This document shows, in pieces, positions 16,776 to 26,099 of a stretch of 64,000 nt of DNA (positions within the stretch are counted from its first letter, which is position 1; each line of letters starts with the position of its first letter). The stretch comes from DATGUP01 sp035301265 (GTDB taxonomy: Bacteria > Bacillota > Bacilli > Bacillales > Amphibacillaceae): NCBI GenBank assembly GCA_035301265.1, contig DATGUP010000003.1:372001-436000 (forward strand), written 5' to 3'. Position numbers and translations under genes: made by a program. The notes beneath the pieces were generated by a model. The model saw only the letters and a list, made by a program, of their open reading frames with translations. It was not told where the DNA came from and ran no database searches.

Positions 16776-17838
16776 ACATATCACCCGAACCTATCTTCCC
16801 TTTAGTTACAGCGATAACAAGCCTGATTTGAAAATATGTGATATCATCATGAACCAATTGTTTAATATCTTTTAATTTAAACGATTGTGCCTTTTGGATC
16901 GCTCGTATAATGGCTTTCCTATCTGCGTCTGTCACATAATTTTCAATCGGGAATTGGTTATCATTCAAGGCCCATTCCACAATATGATCATAAATTGTAT
17001 TTATTTTTAAGTTTCTATATTTCGCCACATCCTCAATCGTATAATTATGTAAGATTAATCGTTTTGTTTTTTGAGCTGAGTCGGTGATGAATACAGGAGG
17101 AGATATGTCTTCTACCAATGTATAGAGTGTTTTATATCTTTTTTTATCATAATGAATAATATCAAGCAACCGATGGCAGATACCGTTCATTAAGATTATC
17201 ACATCTGTTTGGTCAATGTTGTATGCTGCTGCAAGCTGTCCGATGCTTTTACCGTAATTGTTGTACCCGCTTAGCCGCTGTACAAAAACATCAGCATCTC
17301 GGTCGGACAATTGACTCAACACATCTTTTAATTCTAAATAAAGACGATTCATTAGCATATCATGTTTGGATGCTGTTCTTTTGTAAAATGTTTTAACCCA
17401 GCTGGTAATTTTCCGATCATCAACAACCGGAATGAATGAAAAGTGATTCATTTGGCTATTCGCTAACGTTTGAACCAACAACACTAAACGGTAAAAAAAT
17501 GTGTCTGTTGTATTGGCATAACGTAAACCATTAAAATAATTAAGCGGAAAAAAATGATGCTTTTTTTTAAACGAATCGGCTGCCTGATCTCTCACATAAA
17601 AACTCGAATCCTTGTTCAAAACAACTATATTCATCTTTACTAAATCGTTCACATGCTTGTTAAATGTTTGCTTTTTCAGTGATTTACAAATACCAAAATA
17701 GCACGTTAACTGAAAAATATGCGCGTCTTGAAATGTTTGAATCGATCGTTTACCTTTAAGAAGATGATAAATGGCGGAGATGGTTCGACTCTTCTGCATC
17801 TGCAAACAACACGTGACGATGATTGTCTTTAACAGCAC
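16759..17838 (-). CDS. ypbB: YpbB, helix-turn-helix protein encoded with RecQ
   Basis: 359 residues from a GTG at 17838, with GGGGG 7 bases upstream; the longer frame adds an unlikely hydrophobic leader. The C-terminal part contains an HTH_40-type domain (TIEDVAKYRNLKINTIYDHI) like that appended to some RecQ helicases. This suggests that YpbB supplies in trans a module fused to RecQ in other species. Its coding end overlaps recQ. Function not established. Confidence 0.85.
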   Translation of the reverse strand: MLLKTIIVTCCLQMQKSRTISAIYHLLKGKRSIQTFQDAHIFQLTCYFGICKSLKKQTFNKHVNDLVKMNIVVLNKDSSFYVRDQAADSFKKKHHFFPLNYFNGLRYANTTDTFFYRLVLLVQTLANSQMNHFSFIPVVDDRKITSWVKTFYKRTASKHDMLMNRLYLELKDVLSQLSDRDADVFVQRLSGYNNYGKSIGQLAAAYNIDQTDVIILMNGICHRLLDIIHYDKKRYKTLYTLVEDISPPVFITDSAQKTKRLILHNYTIEDVAKYRNLKINTIYDHIVEWALNDNQFPIENYVTDADRKAIIRAIQKAQSFKLKDIKQLVHDDITYFQIRLVIAVTKGKIGSGDMYGGKY

Positions 17839-17980
17839 AGGAGATCCCCCTATAAAAATAACACAAATTATTTTATAATCCACAATAAGTTAGTATTGTA
17901 AATATCTTTATCTTAACATATATCGAATAGTACATTGGCTCACAAATACTTAAAAACTTTATACATAAAGGGGAATAACG

Positions 17981-18217
17981 ATGCCAAAGTATACGATTGT
18001 TGACAAAAATACGTGTATAGCATGTGGAGCATGCGGAATTGCCGCACCGGATTTGTTTGATTATGATGACGAAGGATTATCATTTTCTTTACTAGACAAT
18101 AATATGGGACATACACAAGTGCCTGAGGAGTTCATAGATGACCTGTTCGATGCCTATGAAGAGTGTCCAACCGGTTCAATTAAAATTGCAAACCAGCCGT
18201 TTAATAATCATAAATAA
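17981..18217 (+). CDS. fer: [4Fe-4S] ferredoxin
   Basis: 78-residue Bacillus-type ferredoxin. Three cysteines of the cluster are in CIACGAC (C12, C15, C18) and the fourth is in ECPTGS (C62). A single [4Fe-4S] cluster is expected because the second motif is reduced (CGIAAPDLF). It carries electrons to partners such as fatty-acid desaturases or P450s. Divergent from ypbB, with AAAGGGGAAT before the ATG; same placement as B. subtilis fer. Confidence 0.95.
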   Translation: MPKYTIVDKNTCIACGACGIAAPDLFDYDDEGLSFSLLDNNMGHTQVPEEFIDDLFDAYEECPTGSIKIANQPFNNHK

Positions 18218-18235
18218 GTTTTTCCATACTTTCCT

Positions 18236-18328
18236 TTAAACGCATGTAAAAGACAAATTGATATTAATCTTGGGATATTTGTCGTATATCTCATCAAACA
18301 TCATTTTCATACCACAGCTTCCATTCAT
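18236..18328 (-). other. Short coding-like frame, possible gene remnant
   Basis: A 30-codon minus-strand frame (open about 9 codons further upstream) with coding-like composition: it contains SCGMKMMFDEIYDKYPKI followed by an NIN-type strand. No ribosome site precedes it. The helix followed by YP.I.N recalls the tail of the cytidine-deaminase-like domains of polymorphic toxins, but only one cysteine is present. I treat it as a possible decayed fragment, not a gene. Confidence 0.2.
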
Positions 18329-18402
18329 GTCAGTAGTCGGGCTTGTATCATTATTCTAACATATGCAGAAAGTGACGAAGATATAAAACTCCAGTATAAA
18401 CA

Positions 18403-18441
18403 AAAACGAAGCCTATAGTCATTTGCTAAGGGCTTCGTTTT
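18403..18441. terminator. Bidirectional terminator between fer and resE
   Basis: AAAACGAAGCC at 18403-18413 pairs with GGCTTCGTTTT at 18431-18441, loop about 17 bases, with T-rich flanks on both strands. Serves the convergent fer (+) and resE (-). Confidence 0.88.
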
Positions 18442-18604
18442 ATATCGTCTTTTAGGAGACGGATCCAACTCCTGTTGATCAAGAAAATTGCCGGTCCATG
18501 TCGTTTCCGCAAGTGAGTGGATAATAACCGACTGAATATTTGTAAACATGACGCATTGAAACAACATAATGATGAAGATGGTTTCGAACGATTCATGTGT
18601 TATC

Positions 18605-20371
18605 TTACTTTGCATCTGTGGGAATTCGGAATGTAAACGTCGTACCTTCTTTTAGCTTACTTTTTACCGATATGTGCCCGTTGTGAGCTTCCACAAGATT
18701 TTTAGCGATGGAAAGTCCTAATCCCGTTCCCTTTTTCTTCGTCGTTCGCTTACGGGATTTATCTGCTTTATAAAATCGTTCAAATACAAATGGCAAATCC
18801 TCTTCAGGGATACCGCTGCCGTTATCCACAACTGAAATGGATAATTCATCGTCGTTTGTATCAACAATAACATGAACATTTCCTTTTTCTTTCGTATGCC
18901 GGATGGCGTTGTCAATCAAATTAGTCAAAACTTGTTCAATCCTATCGGGATCCATCTCGACTGTTTTAACAGAAATCCGTTTTGTAAGCGTTAGGTCGAT
19001 GTCGTTTTCATTCGCCATTCCGTAGAATTTATTGATGATGCGATCAACAAACATTTCAATATCAACAGCCTCTCGCTTCAACTCTAAATGACCCGCTTCC
19101 ATGCGAGCGAGATCTAACAATTCATTGACGAGTCTGCCCATGCGCATGGATTCTTCATGGATAATTTCGGCTAGTTCATTTTTCTCTTCTTTACTCTCTG
19201 CAACATCATCGACGATAGCCTCACTATAGCCTTGAAGCATCGATATCGGCGTTCTTAATTCATGGGACACATTAGCAATAAAATCCTTTCTCAGTTTATC
19301 CAACCGACGTTCTTCTGTCATATCCCGAATAACCGCAACAGCCCCGCGCACATACGCCTGATCGTACAAAGGTGTCATAATCATCACCCAAGTTCGTCCC
19401 TGTAAACTGATTTCTCTTAGCTCTTCGGTTTCATTGTCAATGACAGCTTGTAAAATTTCATTTAATTCTGATGGCAATTTTTTATTTTTATCATTTTCTT
19501 TAATATCATTAACAAAATACCAATGGTCAATAAATTGATCGGCCGGCGGATTTGTGACAATAATATCTCCGTTCCGATTAAGAGTCATGACGCCGTCAGC
19601 CATTGAACTAATAATGCTTGACATTTGCTCTTTTTCCTGTCTCAAAGCATTGATATGAAACTTTAATTGCCTTCCCATACGGTTAAAAGCCATCGCCAAA
19701 CCGCCAATTTCATCGTTGGTCAATATCGGTACTTTCGTATTGAATTCACCTTTTGTTAAATCAAACGCAGCTTCGCGCATTTTGATCAAAGGCGATGTAA
19801 TGCGAGTTGACAAGAAGAAGGCAAAGATCGTTGTAAGTATGATCGCAATGCCTGCGGCGAGAAAAATAATCTTCGTTGTCTCCGCTTTCGTTTGTTCGAC
19901 AACCTCTAAAGATTGATAGACAAAAACCGCCCCATCCACACTAGGAATTGGTGTTCCAACAATCATGACTTCCATATCCGTATTTGGCAAAAGCATTTGT
20001 TTTTTCACATTTTCATTTTCCGTCAAAACTTTTTGTAAGTCAGCCTCTGCGTCAATCCAATCGCTTTCTAAGTCAAGCAGCTGTTTATCAGTACTATCTG
20101 ACATCCAAACAGAGTCATTGCCAAAATATATTTGTACCCGGCTCGATGGTTCTTTCAATTGTTCAATGGATTCAAGGAGCATGGTTTGATCATCATATTC
20201 ACGAACCATCATAGATATTTTTGTAGCCGTTTCCATCATTTCTCGTTCGGCTTCTTCAATATGGAATGTTTCAAAAAACTCTAAGAGCAAAATAGTTAAT
20301 ATGAATAGCACAAAAGAAACTAGCAATAAAATCGTTATTGCTAGTTTGCCCACAACGCTACGCCAGAACAT
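18605..20371 (-). CDS. resE: Redox-responsive sensor histidine kinase ResE
   Basis: 588 residues. Two membrane helices (about 8-32 and 167-188) flank an extracytoplasmic sensor region. HAMP covers about 189-240 and a PAS domain about 248-355. HisKA has the phospho-acceptor H370 in ANVSHELRTP, and the HATPase domain has DNAIRHT, DNGSGIPEEDLPFVFERFY and GTGLGLSI boxes. In B. subtilis ResE phosphorylates ResD under oxygen limitation. Its start codon overlaps the resD stop (TAATG). Confidence 0.95.
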   Translation of the reverse strand: MFWRSVVGKLAITILLLVSFVLFILTILLLEFFETFHIEEAEREMMETATKISMMVREYDDQTMLLESIEQLKEPSSRVQIYFGNDSVWMSDSTDKQLLDLESDWIDAEADLQKVLTENENVKKQMLLPNTDMEVMIVGTPIPSVDGAVFVYQSLEVVEQTKAETTKIIFLAAGIAIILTTIFAFFLSTRITSPLIKMREAAFDLTKGEFNTKVPILTNDEIGGLAMAFNRMGRQLKFHINALRQEKEQMSSIISSMADGVMTLNRNGDIIVTNPPADQFIDHWYFVNDIKENDKNKKLPSELNEILQAVIDNETEELREISLQGRTWVMIMTPLYDQAYVRGAVAVIRDMTEERRLDKLRKDFIANVSHELRTPISMLQGYSEAIVDDVAESKEEKNELAEIIHEESMRMGRLVNELLDLARMEAGHLELKREAVDIEMFVDRIINKFYGMANENDIDLTLTKRISVKTVEMDPDRIEQVLTNLIDNAIRHTKEKGNVHVIVDTNDDELSISVVDNGSGIPEEDLPFVFERFYKADKSRKRTTKKKGTGLGLSIAKNLVEAHNGHISVKSKLKEGTTFTFRIPTDAK

Positions 20372-21087
20372 TATGCATCATCTACCTCAAATTTATAGCC
20401 TACGCCCCAAACAGTCACAATCATTTTGGCTGCTTCCTTGGAAACGTTGCTAAGTTTTTCTCGAAGACGTTTGACATGTGTATCAACTGTTCGTAAGTCT
20501 CCAAAAAACTCATAATGCCAAACTTCTTTTAATAATTCTTCGCGATGAAAGACTTTGTCAGGTGATTTTGCGAGAAAACAGAGGAGTTCGTACTCCTTTG
20601 GTGTTAAATTCACTTCATTACCGTCAGCAGTCACCCTATGCGCATCACGATCAATGGTTAAATGAGGATATACAAGTACATCCTTAGGCGGTGTTGTATC
20701 CCCAGACATGCCGGGAGTAGCGGCTCGTCGTAAAACAGCTTTTACGCGGAGAACGACTTCCCTTGGGCTAAATGGTTTTACAATGTAATCATCGGCTCCC
20801 ACTTCGAAGCCTTGTACACGATTAGCCTCCTCTCCTTTTGCTGTTAGCATAATAACCGGTGTGTCCTTTACTTTTCTTAATTCTTTACATACATCTATAC
20901 CATCCATTTCCGGCATCATAATATCCAATAAAATGGTATGGTAGTCGTTATTTAGTGCTAATTCAAGCGCTTCATAACCGTCTCGGGCTTCCTCTACTTT
21001 ATAGTTTTCTCGCTCTAAATACATGCGAAGCAAGCGGCGAATACGATCTTCATCATCGACAACGAGTATGCTTATATTTTCATCCAT
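20371..21087 (-). CDS. resD: Response regulator ResD
   Basis: OmpR/PhoB-type regulator of aerobic/anaerobic respiration genes. The receiver domain has acidic pocket D11/D12, phospho-acceptor D55 (LLDIMMPEMDG) and K in VKPFSPRE. The winged helix (about 140-235) has LTPKEYELLCFLAKSPDKVFHREELL and DTHVKRLREKL. Length 238 is typical. One base of its stop is shared with the resE start. Confidence 0.96.
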   Translation of the reverse strand: MDENISILVVDDEDRIRRLLRMYLERENYKVEEARDGYEALELALNNDYHTILLDIMMPEMDGIDVCKELRKVKDTPVIMLTAKGEEANRVQGFEVGADDYIVKPFSPREVVLRVKAVLRRAATPGMSGDTTPPKDVLVYPHLTIDRDAHRVTADGNEVNLTPKEYELLCFLAKSPDKVFHREELLKEVWHYEFFGDLRTVDTHVKRLREKLSNVSKEAAKMIVTVWGVGYKFEVDDA

Positions 21088-21177
21088 ATAGAATCCCCCT
21101 TCCCGTATACCACCTATATTACAGTATATATGAAATGCTTGAGAAGGTATAAGAAAGAACTATCATCCGCACCGTCA

Positions 21178-22365
21178 TTAAGCGTACGAATGCAAACCAG
21201 CTAAGATTAAATTGACCGCAATAAGATTAAACATAATAATGGCAAAACCGATAACGGCTAACCAAGCCGATTTTTCACCATGCCAGCCTCGAGAAAGTCG
21301 CAAATGTAAAAAGGCAGCATAGAAAAACCAAGTTATCAATGCCCAAACCTCTTTAGGATCCCAGCCCCAAAATCGATCCCAAGCGATTTGTGCCCAAATA
21401 GCAGCGAAAATCAAGCCACCAAGAGTGAATACAGGAAAACCAATGGCAACCGCGCGGTACGTAATTTCATCCAGCAGATCCGGGTTTGTTTTTCTCAAAT
21501 ACGGTTGAATAAATGCCCCAAGCCTTTTTCGTAAAACGAGACGCACCATTCCGTATATAACTGTCCCGATTAAAAACGACCATACAATCGTGTTAAATTT
21601 CCGGCCTGCATCTTGGCCTTGCATCCAACCAGGTGTTTCAAACAATGGTTCCATTTTTCCTTCTGTCAACAATTCGCCGTCGTGTGGTCCGGCAATAGCG
21701 GGTAAATGGTAGGTTGTAGATACCATTTTGCCATTTTCTGAATACTTGAAATCAGCTGCATAACCTGCTGCATTAAATACACTCGTTATGACGATAAAGC
21801 CAATAAATAAGAACAAGACATATAATACAACTTCCAGCCATGCGTTACGCTTGTTTTTGTCCGATTGGTCGATTTGCCTGATCAAATATATCAAAGCGGA
21901 TACGAAACTGATCGCTAAAATGGCGTTGCCGAGCGATACTGTTGTCACATGAATATAGAGCCAATGACTTTTCAAAGATGGAACCAACGGCGCAATCTCG
22001 GTTGGAAACATGCTGGCATAGGCAATCATAATCATGGCGATCGGCAAGGCAAATAACCCTAGAACGGTGATGCGATAAATAAAATAAAGGATGACAAACG
22101 CAATGACCAGACACATCCCGAAAAATGTGACAAATTCAAACATATTGCTCACAGGAGCGTGGCCACTTGCAATCCAACGCGTCACAACATAAACGAGTTG
22201 TGCCATCACACCGATGATTGTAATCGTAATACCGATCGTAGCCGCTTTTGACTTTTTTGTGCTCTTTTTATCTTTTATAGTTGCACCAAAAAAGAAAGTG
22301 GCAATAAGATACAAGATAAAAGCTGTATACAGTGCGCTACTGCTTATACTGAGCAAATGATCCAT
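21178..22365 (-). CDS. resC: Cytochrome c biogenesis protein ResC (CcsA)
   Basis: System II haem-handling subunit. 395 residues, about eight to nine membrane helices, with the tryptophan-rich haem-binding WDRFWGWDPKEVWALITW motif near the C-terminus (about 315-335) and histidines at HLRLSRGWHG. It acts with ResB to deliver and attach haem to apocytochrome c outside the membrane. AAGGAGAATCGCT precedes the ATG; 25 bases separate it from resB. Confidence 0.95.
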   Translation of the reverse strand: MDHLLSISSSALYTAFILYLIATFFFGATIKDKKSTKKSKAATIGITITIIGVMAQLVYVVTRWIASGHAPVSNMFEFVTFFGMCLVIAFVILYFIYRITVLGLFALPIAMIMIAYASMFPTEIAPLVPSLKSHWLYIHVTTVSLGNAILAISFVSALIYLIRQIDQSDKNKRNAWLEVVLYVLFLFIGFIVITSVFNAAGYAADFKYSENGKMVSTTYHLPAIAGPHDGELLTEGKMEPLFETPGWMQGQDAGRKFNTIVWSFLIGTVIYGMVRLVLRKRLGAFIQPYLRKTNPDLLDEITYRAVAIGFPVFTLGGLIFAAIWAQIAWDRFWGWDPKEVWALITWFFYAAFLHLRLSRGWHGEKSAWLAVIGFAIIMFNLIAVNLILAGLHSYA

Positions 22366-22390
22366 AGCGATTCTCCTTTTTTATTCTAGT

Positions 22391-24109
22391 TTAACTATCC
22401 AATTCCTGCTGATCTTCCACCATATTAATCCTCGTTTCAGCAATAGCTTTTTCAATATCTTTTCTTAAGCCGAACCAATTTTTGTTTGTATGCGCGGCAA
22501 GCATAATTCCTTCATCTTTCGGTCTGATCCATATGCGACGATGTTGCCAATACATTCCTTGGACAACACCGATCATAAAGATGATCGCTCCTAATCCAAA
22601 CAGAGGTAGCGTGTAATCACGGCGCACGGTTATACCACTTGTTTTTTTGAATTCAATATCCTCAATACTGACGCGATATTTATTATCTTCTGTTGCACTA
22701 ATGTTTGTGGCAAATTGCCCTAAAACATTGCTCATAGGTGCCAATTCTTGATTTTCTGGATCGATACCAATTTCTTCTGCCACACGAATGACATCGCCGA
22801 CAAAGCTTGTTTCCGGTTCTTTATTTTCAGGCGGCACAACTTTAAAAACAAAAGCAGGATTATTTGGATCATCGGTTTTTGAAGCAGGTTCACCATCATC
22901 CAAATAATAATCCGGATAATATTGCAATATCTCCACATGGAAGCCGTTTTCTAGTTCATATTCACTTTTTGGATCTGATAGATCAACCGTAAATTGGTCT
23001 AACGGTTTGGCATCTGTATCATTTTCTTCATAGATACTAAATGTGATTTCAGCAAATTTATTCAACTGATACCCCGATTGATACAAGGAATATCCATTAA
23101 ACTTGAGCGGGTGATTCATACGAATATCGTATTCCTTGTATTTTTCACGATCTTCTGTTCCAGTAATATTGTTTCCATCTGTTTTATAAACAACAACATC
23201 GGTTTGGAAATTTTTTGGTATGAGACGACCTTCTTGGGCAATAGCTTCCTGAAAACGTTCATCATCTTCATCATAGGTTTCAAGAACGAATTGTTTGTTT
23301 TCAATATAATATTTTCCATCGGTACCGGGAATAACCTTCTCTTCTCCTTCATCAAGCCAAATGTATTCGTCTAGATACATAAGAGGTGTTGTACGCAACA
23401 ACGCAGCAATAAGAATAATGATCAATCCGATATGGTTGACATATGGTCCCCAGCGCGAAAATCGGCCTTTTTCAGCTAAAATATGCCCATTTTCATCTCT
23501 GACATTGTATCGCTGTTTTTTGAGTCTATCGATGACGGTTTGTTTTTCCTCTTGTGTAACGTATTCAGTTTGACTATAAAACCGTTGTCTTCTAAGGAAA
23601 GACTCATGCCGCTTAGCTTTTTGAATTTTCAACGCTTTATATAAAGGAACAAAGCGATCGAGACTGCATATAACTAAAGATATACCAATGAGTGCAAGAA
23701 GAAGCATGTACCACCATGAACTGTATAAATTATGGAAACCTAGTTGATAAAATATTTTGCCAGTTATACCGTATTGAGCTTCATAATATATGGCTGGATC
23801 ACGTGAAATCGCATCAGCTGGTATGTATGGTTCTTGTGGATAAATTGTTCCTATAGCAGATGCAATCAGTGCAATGACAATGAGCCAGACACCAACTTTG
23901 ACAGAGGAGAAGAAACTCCATATCTTATCGATGATCGATTTGTTGTATGTTTGCGACCGGCGAGCACTTCCTTCATATCGCATGTTCAATAATTTTTTCG
24001 AATCGTTACCATCAATGTGTTGATTACCTTCTATTGGTTTTCCACATGCTTCGCAAAGGACCGTGCCTTCCGGATTAACGTGCCCGCATTCACATTTTAT
24101 TTTGTCCAT
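22391..24109 (-). CDS. resB: Cytochrome c biogenesis protein ResB (Ccs1) with N-terminal zinc ribbon
   Basis: 572 residues. The ResB core has three N-terminal membrane helices (around 65-90, 130-150, 220-240), a long extracytoplasmic domain with acidic segments, and a final helix near 520. The first 25 residues form a CxC...CxxC zinc ribbon (CECGHVNPEGTVLCEACGK), absent from the minimal family core. It lies 18 bases after resA. Partner of ResC in the haem-attachment complex. Confidence 0.93.
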   Translation of the reverse strand: MDKIKCECGHVNPEGTVLCEACGKPIEGNQHIDGNDSKKLLNMRYEGSARRSQTYNKSIIDKIWSFFSSVKVGVWLIVIALIASAIGTIYPQEPYIPADAISRDPAIYYEAQYGITGKIFYQLGFHNLYSSWWYMLLLALIGISLVICSLDRFVPLYKALKIQKAKRHESFLRRQRFYSQTEYVTQEEKQTVIDRLKKQRYNVRDENGHILAEKGRFSRWGPYVNHIGLIIILIAALLRTTPLMYLDEYIWLDEGEEKVIPGTDGKYYIENKQFVLETYDEDDERFQEAIAQEGRLIPKNFQTDVVVYKTDGNNITGTEDREKYKEYDIRMNHPLKFNGYSLYQSGYQLNKFAEITFSIYEENDTDAKPLDQFTVDLSDPKSEYELENGFHVEILQYYPDYYLDDGEPASKTDDPNNPAFVFKVVPPENKEPETSFVGDVIRVAEEIGIDPENQELAPMSNVLGQFATNISATEDNKYRVSIEDIEFKKTSGITVRRDYTLPLFGLGAIIFMIGVVQGMYWQHRRIWIRPKDEGIMLAAHTNKNWFGLRKDIEKAIAETRINMVEDQQELDS

Positions 24110-24127
24110 TTATATCCCTCACACTGA

Positions 24128-24700
24128 TTATTCCGGTTGTATTTCTTTTAAATGGTCTTCAAGATGTTCTAAAGAAAGCGCTCCTTCTACTTTTTCCACG
24201 ATCGTTCCTTCTGGATCGATAAAATACGTTGTTGGCATGGGACCTATAGAATAAAGTTCTCGAACTTGATCTTTTTTATCATGTGGAACAGGGAAAGTCA
24301 AATCATACTCATTGATGAAATTATGGACAACAAGTTCTGTTCCATCTAGACTAACAGCAACGATCTCGATCCCTTGGTCCTTATATTTTGGATAAAGCTT
24401 TTGCATATATGGCATTTCGTCTTTACACGGTTCACACCAGGTCCCCCAAAAATTAAGCATAACGCCTTTTCCTTGCATATCGTTTAACCGAATTGTTTCC
24501 CGGTCATTATTCGGGTTGATTTGTTCAAGCTGAAAATCGGGGGCTTTATCGCCTATTTCGTAAACTGATGTTTCTTCTTGCAAATTGGTGACGAGAGCAT
24601 AGACAACTGCTATTAGCATAACTGCCAACACAAGCGTTCGAAAGATTAATCGATTTCTTTTTTTTCTTTTTTTCTTTGCTTTCATTTCCTCTAATCCCAT
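24128..24700 (-). CDS. resA: Thiol-disulfide oxidoreductase ResA
   Basis: Membrane-tethered thioredoxin-like protein that keeps apocytochrome c haem-site cysteines reduced. A very basic N-terminus precedes a single helix (about 20-38). The thioredoxin fold has the active site WCEPC (C89, C92), the family-specific CEPC sequence, and the cis-proline at MPTTYF. The start is the ATG at 24700 (GGGAG 8 bases upstream). First gene of resABCDE, 51 bases after rluB. Confidence 0.94.
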   Translation of the reverse strand: MGLEEMKAKKKRKKRNRLIFRTLVLAVMLIAVVYALVTNLQEETSVYEIGDKAPDFQLEQINPNNDRETIRLNDMQGKGVMLNFWGTWCEPCKDEMPYMQKLYPKYKDQGIEIVAVSLDGTELVVHNFINEYDLTFPVPHDKKDQVRELYSIGPMPTTYFIDPEGTIVEKVEGALSLEHLEDHLKEIQPE

Positions 24701-24751
24701 GCGGATCACTCCCGGAATTATTATACCATTTAAGCATAGTGATAATTATGA

Positions 24752-25495
24752 CTATTGTTTAACATTTTTGGCAGCAAGCAGGCGCATTTGTTTTACTTCA
24801 TGAGGAGTAAGTGGTCGATAGTCACCGGGTTGCATTCCACGTAAAGTTAATATGCCATATTTTTCTCGCTTTAATTTCAAAATAGGATAACCAAGTCGTT
24901 CCATCATGCGTCTAATATGTCGATTTTTTCCTTCATGGAGTGTCAATTCAAGGATCATTGTATTTTTCTGTTTGTCAATAGATAACACTTGATATTTATT
25001 AATTTTCAAGATATCGCTGCCAGATTCAATTCCCTTTAATAGCTGTTGAAGCTCCCGTTTTTCTGGAATACCCCTAATTTTAGCTATGTACACTTTATTT
25101 ATTTTGTATTTTGGATGCATAAGGAGATTGGCAAAATCTCCGTCATTGGTCAATAGTAAAAGGCCTGATGTATTAAAGTCCAACCTTCCTACGGGGAATA
25201 TACGTTCCTCTACTTCGGGGAAAAAATCCGTGACGACTTTTCTCTTTTTGTCATCTTTTACACTTGATATAACCCCGCGAGGCTTATAAAACAAAAAATA
25301 GACAGGTTCTTCCTTTTCTAATGGAATACCTTCTACTTCGATTTTGTCCACTGGTGATACTTTTGTACCTAATTTAGTCACCGTTCGGTTATTTACTTTT
25401 ACTTTGCCATCAACAATCAATTTTTCAGCTTTTCGCCTTGAAGTCACTCCGCTTTGAGCAATAACTTTTTGCAAACGTTGCAATGAATGTGTCAT
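24752..25495 (-). CDS. rluB: 23S rRNA pseudouridine synthase RluB
   Basis: RsuA/RluB-family enzyme making a pseudouridine in 23S rRNA (position 2605 in E. coli numbering for RluB). The S4 RNA-binding domain (about 5-55, RLQKVIAQSGVTSRRKAEKLI) is followed by the catalytic domain with GRLDFNTSGLLLLTNDG containing the active aspartate and EGKNRHIRRM. About 247 residues. Located between spmB and resA as in B. subtilis (ypuL). The ribosome site is weak (CGGTGATG); the start at 25495 is preferred. Confidence 0.93.
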   Translation of the reverse strand: MTHSLQRLQKVIAQSGVTSRRKAEKLIVDGKVKVNNRTVTKLGTKVSPVDKIEVEGIPLEKEEPVYFLFYKPRGVISSVKDDKKRKVVTDFFPEVEERIFPVGRLDFNTSGLLLLTNDGDFANLLMHPKYKINKVYIAKIRGIPEKRELQQLLKGIESGSDILKINKYQVLSIDKQKNTMILELTLHEGKNRHIRRMMERLGYPILKLKREKYGILTLRGMQPGDYRPLTPHEVKQMRLLAAKNVKQ

Positions 25496-25565
25496 TGACA
25501 TCACCGTTCTTTATTTATTTAAACAAAATAATAGCGTTAACGATATGATTAACGCTACTTTAATC

Positions 25566-26096
25566 TTAGCCAAATACAATTGTGACTATTACTACGGCTG
25601 CTATTATACCAATTAAATCAGCCAGTAGTCCAACTTTTAGTGCATAGCTCATCTTTTTTATACCTACTGCTCCAAAATAAACGGTTAATATGTACAATGT
25701 TGTATCTGTACTCCCTTGCATAGTCGAAGCAAGTCTTCCAATAAATGAGTCTGGACCATGCGTATCGATTAATTCCGCCGTCATCCCCAACGCTGCCGTA
25801 CCAGAAATTGGGCGTAATATTGCTAACGGGACAATATCTGGAGGTATCCCAACAGATGCGAGAATGGGGGAAATAACATTCACAAATGCTTCCAGTGCAC
25901 CTGAACTTCGCAAAATAGAAATAGAAACAATCATTCCTACTAAAAAAGGAAGCAATGAAAATGCCATCTTGACACCTTCCTTCCCTCCTTCGACAAACAA
26001 CTCGTATGCCGGCACTTGTTTCCAGGTTGCAATAGCAAGAACGATCAATATAAAACACGGAATGAGCCATGTGCTTAACGTTGTCACAATGCCCAT
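25566..26096 (-). CDS. spmB: Spore maturation protein B
   Basis: 176-residue membrane protein with a nucleoside-recognition (Gate-like) fold and GTAALGMTAE and STMQGSTDTTLYIL segments typical of SpmB. With SpmA and DacB it affects spore core dehydration and heat resistance. GGAGGAAATAA precedes the ATG, and the gene starts 3 bases after spmA ends. Confidence 0.95.
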   Translation of the reverse strand: MGIVTTLSTWLIPCFILIVLAIATWKQVPAYELFVEGGKEGVKMAFSLLPFLVGMIVSISILRSSGALEAFVNVISPILASVGIPPDIVPLAILRPISGTAALGMTAELIDTHGPDSFIGRLASTMQGSTDTTLYILTVYFGAVGIKKMSYALKVGLLADLIGIIAAVVIVTIVFG

Positions 26097-26099
26097 TAT

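Larger units (their letters stand above)
18218..18604. other. Intergenic stretch between fer and resE
   Basis: 387 bases holding a minus-strand 30-codon frame (18236-18328), a strong bidirectional terminator (18403-18441), and AT-rich flanks. A 96-codon minus frame covering 18325-18615 runs through the terminator and the resE stop and is not credible. See the separate entries. Confidence 0.5.

Noticed and set aside
18325..18615. 96-codon minus-strand frame between fer and resE
   Set aside because: It runs through the strong terminator hairpin at 18403-18441 and the resE stop, has no ribosome site and no protein-like pattern.
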